A stretch of DNA of 64,000 bases, taken from Mauremys mutica. Lineage: Eukaryota > Chordata > Testudines > Geoemydidae. Under the pieces are notes generated by a model. The model had not been told where the DNA came from and ran no database searches. It saw only the letters and a list, made by a program, of their open reading frames with translations. This document shows positions 58,578-64,000 of this stretch, piece by piece. Within the stretch, counting starts at the first letter, position 1. Every line of letters starts with the position of its first letter. The position numbers and the translations under genes are program-made. Location of the stretch: positions 10,071,501 to 10,135,500 of the forward strand of contig NC_059084.1 in NCBI RefSeq assembly GCF_020497125.1, given 5' to 3'.

Positions 58578-61500
58578 GCAGACATTCCAGTTTTTTGAGT
58601 AACTATTTTTGAGCATGTAAATTTGATTTGGAAATAAAACATACACACACAAGGATTAAAATGAACTTTGTTTTGCTGATGCTTCATGTTAGAAGTGTTA
58701 CATTTTTGCAGGACACCGTTTTGATAAGTGGGCATTTATGCCCTGATCAGATTTGTCCTTTTTTGTTCTCTTTTTATTATTTGTAATGTTTATGCGATGC
58801 TTGCTGATTGACATCTCATTGCCATCAAGTCTGGTTTAATTCTAACCTGTATCTCTTTCAGACTAAATCCAGAAAAGGTCAGTCAATTGTCATCACATGT
58901 AGGGAGGAAAAACTAGGTGCTCTGTGCTACTTAGATGGATGCTGTAGAATTTCTGATACAATGTTCATAGATTCATAGGATGAAATCCTGGCACCATTGA
59001 AGTTAGTAGGAGTTTTGCTCCTCACTTCAGTGAGGTCAGTCAGGATTTCACCCATATATTTTAATAGAGACCACAGAACTTCACCTAGTTATTCCTGCAT
59101 TGAGCCCAGTAACTAGAAGTTATGTTGCTGTAGAGTCAAACTGCCTTGGGGACCTGATCTAATGCCTAGTGAACTCAATGGCAACGTTTCCTTTTTCTCA
59201 GTGAGAGCAGGATCAGACATTGGGGCTTCTGGGACCCTGATCCTGCAAGATGTTCAGCAGCTTCACATCCCATTAAGACTATGGGAGTGGGAGTTTCTCA
59301 GCACCTAACAGGAAAGAGGCACTCAGTACCTTACAGGACGGGGTTCTGAGTGAGGTCTAAATTCATGGAAGCAAAGGTGGGAAATCTGTACAGCTGATTG
59401 GTGACCAAAAGTATAGGCACAGAGCAGAATCCTTAACAAGGATTAAACCAGCAGCCTGTCTGCCGTCAGTTTACTAGTATGTTTTTAAAATGATTTCTAA
59501 GAAGGACCTGATCTGATTCTCCACTCAGTTAAATGGTAACACAGTGGAGCTAATGGAGATAAACTTGTGCAAATCTGTTGTAAGAGAAGAATGATGCCTA
59601 CTGTGTCTGTTATCACAGGGAGGGTCTTTAACACTAAATCTCAGCGCTAGCATTGCCACTCCTACCATATGTCCTCTTATCTGTCTGGTGGTTCCTGCTC
59701 CTGATCTACCTTTGAGGAGGGGACAGACCTCAAATTGGTTCCCACTATTTAACCAGCTCCAGATCCCACTCCCCATCCCTTGTGCAACAGCTGATGGTGG
59801 AAGGGGAGTAGTTAACAATAACTTTTAAACATTTCCAGTTTAGTTTTAAAGCAGGTAGGGACTGAATTCCCCATCTACTAATAGCCACTACTCTCAAGAG
59901 TCATAAATGTGCTGGTAAAGTCTCCTTTAGTGGGGGAACATAACCACATAAGGAGCATGCACAGGAGGATTGGGACAATGCATAAAAGTAAGTATTGCTG
60001 GCCCTTTACAATTCATAGTTACTTCTCATTGGGAAACAAGCATGCCTTTGGCCTTAACAGAAACACGCTGAACTCAATTGTTTTTTAACGGTACCATTTT
60101 TACTAATTGTGTAAGGACAGTTGATGTGTATGTTGCCACGACAACAAACTTCCTTTAAAAAGTAAATGCTTCTAGTCTAGTGTGTTTCAGTTAAATGTGC
60201 TTGGTTTTTTGGTGGTGCTGATGCCACACGGCCATGTTACTTGGAAAGCTGGGCTTCATCCGCAATTGAAATGCAACGTTTGTGGAACAGCTTTTCTTCC
60301 AAGAGTTAATTTCAAACCTACAAAGCTTTGGGTTGGTTCAAAATGGAATCAGCTGAGTCCCCCAGTCAGCGGCTTCTAAGCTGGGGACTGTAGCATCACT
60401 GAAAGGGAAGTCATAATAGTTCAATCATCTTGAAATGATCCATACAGCAGTTCCGTTGTTAGACACGCCCTTGTGTCAGAGACGGCTTTGTGACAACAGA
60501 CCTGACTCTAATCAGTTAGGCAAACACTTTCAGGTTACATTGTTGTATTTCTAGATGCTGTGTTCTCATGCATAATACACAGAGGTCTCTTGACACCATC
60601 AGCAGCAAGGACAAGAGGCATTTCTTGCCTGACAGACCCCTATTGTTTTGGGAACTGTGAGCTAAACTCATGTGGTCAATACAAAGCCCCTTCCCGTACT
60701 GAAGATAACCATGACAGAATAAAGATGCAAGTTATGATACTGGGAGTTTGATTTCCAATCTGCTTGTCAAAAACCCAATTCTCAATCATAATTACATGAG
60801 AGAGAGACACACGCACAAGCGCACACATGCACACACACACAGCCAAAATGTCTTAATCCCGTCAGCAAATGCATATGTTTCCCGAAGCAAAAGGTGTTGG
60901 CTGCTGTTTTTTAACAGAGGTATGATAATCATAGTTTGTATTTGATATATGTAACACACTGCGTCAGTCTATTTGTGCCTATGCTCTGGGAGACAAACAC
61001 CCCCAAGCTTCTGTTTTCTGACTCCTCTCTTTTGTTCTCTGCCTTAGGGAAGTCTATAATGTAATAATAATAATAATAATAATAATAAATTAATATAATG
61101 TAACTTCCTTCTGCAGAGGGACAGTAAGAAATTAAATGAAATGTGACACACAACTGGCCAATATCTGTCACTGAACCAACCTTGGGTATATTTTTAATGC
61201 AGTTTCAATACTTTGACATATCGGGATGCCCTTTAAGTGGCTGCAGGGAAAATGCATACAGTAATCCTTTCATGCTGTCTTGCACGGTACGTAATGTACT
61301 CAGAAAAAGAATAGCCTTAGAGATGGAATATGCTGCAGACAAGGAAGATTCAGGGAGGTCACACAGAACAGAATATGCTGAGCATTCCAAGTGGAAGTAT
61401 TTTATGGGTTAAGTGATTTTTCCACCCCCAAAGCATAAATCATGATGATGTTTGTCTGACGTTCCATTCAGGTACGTGTGAAGCCTTTTGAATCTCTGGC

Positions 61501-61835
61501 AATGCCTACTTCTAAATCTCTCCCTTTGTGTGTTGAGGGATCTCTCCCTTTAACTCAGGATGACTGGATGCAGCTCTCTAGTGACCTTGTCAATGCAGCT
61601 ATTGGGGCTATGCAAGGGGCTATTTGTCCCCAGTGAGAGTGGTAGGAGCTGCCTCTGGTGAGGTCTTTAAGATGCCATGGTGCAAAAACCTTCCAGGGAA
61701 AGATTTCCATTGCTTCAGAAAAAGAGGTAAAATTTTGATTCTTGTGTGCTGAAAAGTAGCAGAAACACAACGTTCTTCAGGGTTTGGTTCTAAACTAAAA
61801 ACACAAGAAACTCAGGTTCTGCTTTTAGCTTTGCC
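58578..61835. other. No gene; simple repeats at 60808-60841 and 61062-61090
   Basis: Segments 58978-59054 and 59151-59222 look like decayed short fold-back repeats (ATGAAATCCTGGCACC to GGATTTCACCC). A CA-rich tract lies at 60808-60841 and an (AAT)n array at 61062-61090. No gene is recognised. Confidence 0.5.
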
Positions 61836-61915
61836 AATGTTTCCTTTGGCAAGTAACTTCATCTCTTTGTGTCTCAGTTCCACCACTGTTAAGTGAGGAT
61901 GATATACACTGCTGC
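61836..61915 (+). mobile_element. MIR-type SINE fragment
   Basis: TTGGCAAGTAACTTCATCTC followed by GTGTCTCAGTTCCACCACTG and AAGTGAGGATGATA is a MIR core. Confidence 0.65.
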
Positions 61916-61952
61916 TGTTGTAGTTCTGGTGGTCCCCAGGTACTGGAGAGAG

Positions 61953-62015
61953 AAGGTGGGTGAGGTAATATCTTTTATTGGACCAACTTCTGTTGGTAAG
62001 AGAGACACGTTGCTC
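61953..62015 (-). mobile_element. Fragment of a retroelement terminal repeat (Penelope-related?)
   Basis: GGTGGGTGAGGTAATATCTT, then ATTGGACCAACTTCTGTTGG, is a widespread vertebrate repeat. From memory, its full form continues into CTGAAGA...GAAAGCTTGTC, another hammerhead-like order. Here it is cut off before that point. Confidence 0.4.
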
Positions 62016-62215
62016 GTGGGGTGGGGTTGTGGTCCTTAATGCATTAATGTCTGTAAAGTGCTTTGAGGTGCTTGCTGGAGAAGTGATTATTAGGGGTTAT
62101 TAAGTTATATGACTCAATGGGCAGCTCAGTAAGGCCTTATTCGCCACTAAGAGAAAAGGTGTATATTTAATCTGTTAAATTCATAGGTTACCTAACATGT
62201 TTTAGAAACCTAATG

Positions 62216-63323
62216 AAGACAAGTAGGGTTGCCAACTTTCTACCCACACAAAACTGAACATGCTTGCCCCACCCCTCCTCTGAGGCCCTGCCCCCCTCCC
62301 TCCATCCCCCCCTCTCCGTCGCTCTCTCTCCCCACCCTCCCTCAGTCGCTCATTTTCATCGGGATGGCTCAGGGGGTTGGGGTGTGTGAGGGGGTGAGAG
62401 CTCAGGCTGGGAGATGCAGGCTCCAGGGTGGGGCCAGAAACGAGGCGTTCAGGGTGCAGAAGGGGGCTCCGGGCTGAGTTAGTGGTTTGGGATGTGGGAT
62501 GGGGTGAGGGCTCCAGCTGGAGGTGTGGGCTCTGGGGTGGGGCCATGGATGAGGGATTTGGGCTGCAGGAAGGGGTTCCAGGATGGGGCTGAGGGGTTCA
62601 GAGTGCGGGAGGGGGCTCCAGGCTGGGGTAGGCAGTTGGGGTGCAGGAGGGGGGTAAGGGCTCCAGCTGAGGGTGCGGGCTTTGGGGTGGGTCTGAGGAT
62701 GAAGGGTTTGGGGTGTAGGAGGGTGCTCTGAGCTGAGGCAGGGACTTGCGGTGTGGGAGGGGGTATGGGCTCTGGGTTGGGGCTGTAGGTTGTAGGGTGG
62801 GGCCGGTGATGAGTGATTTGGGGTGCAGAAGGGGGCTGGGGCAGAGGGTTGGGGTGTGGGAGGGTGCTCCAGGCTGGGACCGAGGGGTTCGGAGGGTGGG
62901 AGGGGGATCAGAGCTGGGGCACAGGAGAGGGTCAGGGTGAAGACTCTAAGAGGCACTTACCTCAAGCGGCTCCTGGAAGCAGCGGCATGTCCCCCCTCCA
63001 GCTCCTACACGGAGGCACAGCCAGGCAGCTCTGTGCACTGCCCCATCCGCAGGCACCGCCCACGCAGCCCCCGTTGGCCATGGTTCCCAGCCAATGGGAA
63101 CTGTGGAACCAGCGCTTGGGGTGGGGGCAGCATGCAGAAGGGGGACCAGCCGTTGCTGCTGGGAGCTGTGCGGAGCCATGGCGGGCAGGGAGCCTGCCTT
63201 AGCCCCTCTGAGCCGCCCGGACTTTTAACGGCTTGGTCAGTGGTGCTGACCGGAGCCACCAAGGGCCATTTTCGACCGGGTGTTCTGGTCAAAAAACAGA
63301 CACCTGGCAACCCTAAAGACAAG
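62216..63323 (+). mobile_element. hAT-like element with perfect 8-bp TSD and internal minisatellite
   Basis: The element is 62224-63315. It starts TAGGGTTGCCAAC and ends CTGGCAACCCTA; the outer 11 bases are a perfect inverted pair. AAGACAAG flanks it on both sides (62216-62223, 63316-63323). The interior 62360-62935 is a degenerate G-rich tandem array (units such as GGGCTCCAGGCTGGGG, GGTTTGGGGTGCAGGAGGGG). The part at 63066-63108 has the CCGTTGG...CCAATGGGAA hairpin seen in other elements here. No transposase. ORFs up to 184 codons are array artefacts. Confidence 0.87.
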
Positions 63324-63329
63324 GCCACT

Positions 63330-63435
63330 AAGGCAGTTCTAGTTTTAACCCATGTTAGCTGGTCGAGGTAAACCTTAATCTGCCTGCTCAGGTTTACCTT
63401 GTCTAGCTAACATGGGTAAAAACTGCAACTGCCTT
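63330..63435. repeat. Long hairpin, 45-bp arms
   Basis: 63330-63374 (AAGGCAGTTCTAGTTTTAAC onward) pairs with 63391-63435 (ending TAAAAACTGCAACTGCCTT), with a 16-bp loop. Most positions match. Probably a fold-back MITE adjoining the hAT. Confidence 0.7.
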
Positions 63436-64000
63436 TTCTTCACTACGATTGCAACATTTTAACATGGGTTAAAAATAAGTTAAAAATACACTTTTTTCCC
63501 CTAGTAAACACACCATGTAAGTGACATTGTAGCACATGGGAATAAACAGCTTTACCTATTTCAGAAGTGCCATAATTCCCTGGAAATACACTAGCGAGGA
63601 ACATATTTATGAAAATGTATACATAAAAATAAGAGGCTCCATAACCATCTGTCTGCAAGGCATTGCATGTGTCTTGGAGTTCTCAGCCTACCGTGCAGAA
63701 AGCTCCAATTGTGTCCGGCATTTTATGGCCATTGCATAATCCCGTGCAAAGCCTGAGCAAGAAGGGACATGCAGGTATAGTTCCAAACTTGTCCCAGTGG
63801 AGTGTGTCAGGTAAAACATGCATTGTAAAGTCTCAGTATTTCAATCGTACCCAACTCATTTATTGTGTGAATGACACTGTACAAAATTAAGGCTGTATTA
63901 AGTTAATAAGAAGTGCTAATTTACATTAGCAACCACACTAGGAAGATTACAAAAATGTTGTTAAAACCAAGGGACCTGGCTACACAAGAAAAAAAAGAGG
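63436..64000. other. No gene recognised
   Basis: AT-rich. Two overlapping ORFs of 67-75 codons have no recognisable features. Confidence 0.45.

Noticed and set aside
62402..62956. 184-codon minus ORF, Pro/Ser-rich
   Set aside because: Complement of the G-rich tandem array inside the hAT-like element; repeated units explain the open frame.

Overview
This window is vertebrate nuclear DNA, most likely from a cryptodiran turtle. Four things point there: CR1 LINE fragments, a tRNA-derived SINE whose 3' tail is the CR1 tail, Penelope-like retroelements, and many short non-autonomous hAT-type transposons with 8-bp target duplications. I recognise no host protein-coding exon. The ORFs of 60-240 codons look like chance or repeat-derived frames. 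Family names come from memory and reading by eye; nothing was aligned by software.

Layout. 1-5 kb: AT-rich DNA, a hAT element (3459-4243) and a minus-strand solo LTR (4314-4912). 5.8-9.5 kb: a CR1-tailed SINE, a fold-back repeat and an LTR-like block. 13.4-22.8 kb: CR1 pieces, three copies of a short fold-back family, two CpG-rich palindromic elements and another hAT. 26.9-28 kb: a 1-kb hAT. 31.1-31.75 kb: a MIR-type SINE interrupted by a Penelope-derived insertion with a perfect 176-bp-arm palindrome. 40.8-43.3 kb: a CpG island with a possible first exon, then a GT-rich minisatellite. 44.2-47.8 kb: a hAT, a broken Penelope RT gene with an internal micro-inversion, and an LTR-like block. 49.4-51.3 kb: nested repeats. 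54.9-58.6 kb: four more repeats, including the C-terminal half of a second Penelope element with a hammerhead-like fold. 62.2-63.3 kb: a minisatellite-bearing hAT.

No genes act together here in an operon sense. The only candidate host regulatory region is the CpG island, with a CCAAT box at 42074-42084, a CRE-like site at 41841-41848 and a GTGAGT donor at 42251. If real, it is the plus-strand 5' end of a gene whose coding exons lie beyond 43 kb or outside the window.

The most notable observations are structural scars: a retroelement insertion carrying an inverted copy of its own flanking DNA, an 80-bp inversion inside an RT gene between 8-bp inverted repeats, a 49-bp templated insertion between 13-bp direct repeats, and a perfect 56-bp inverted match between sites 11.7 kb apart.
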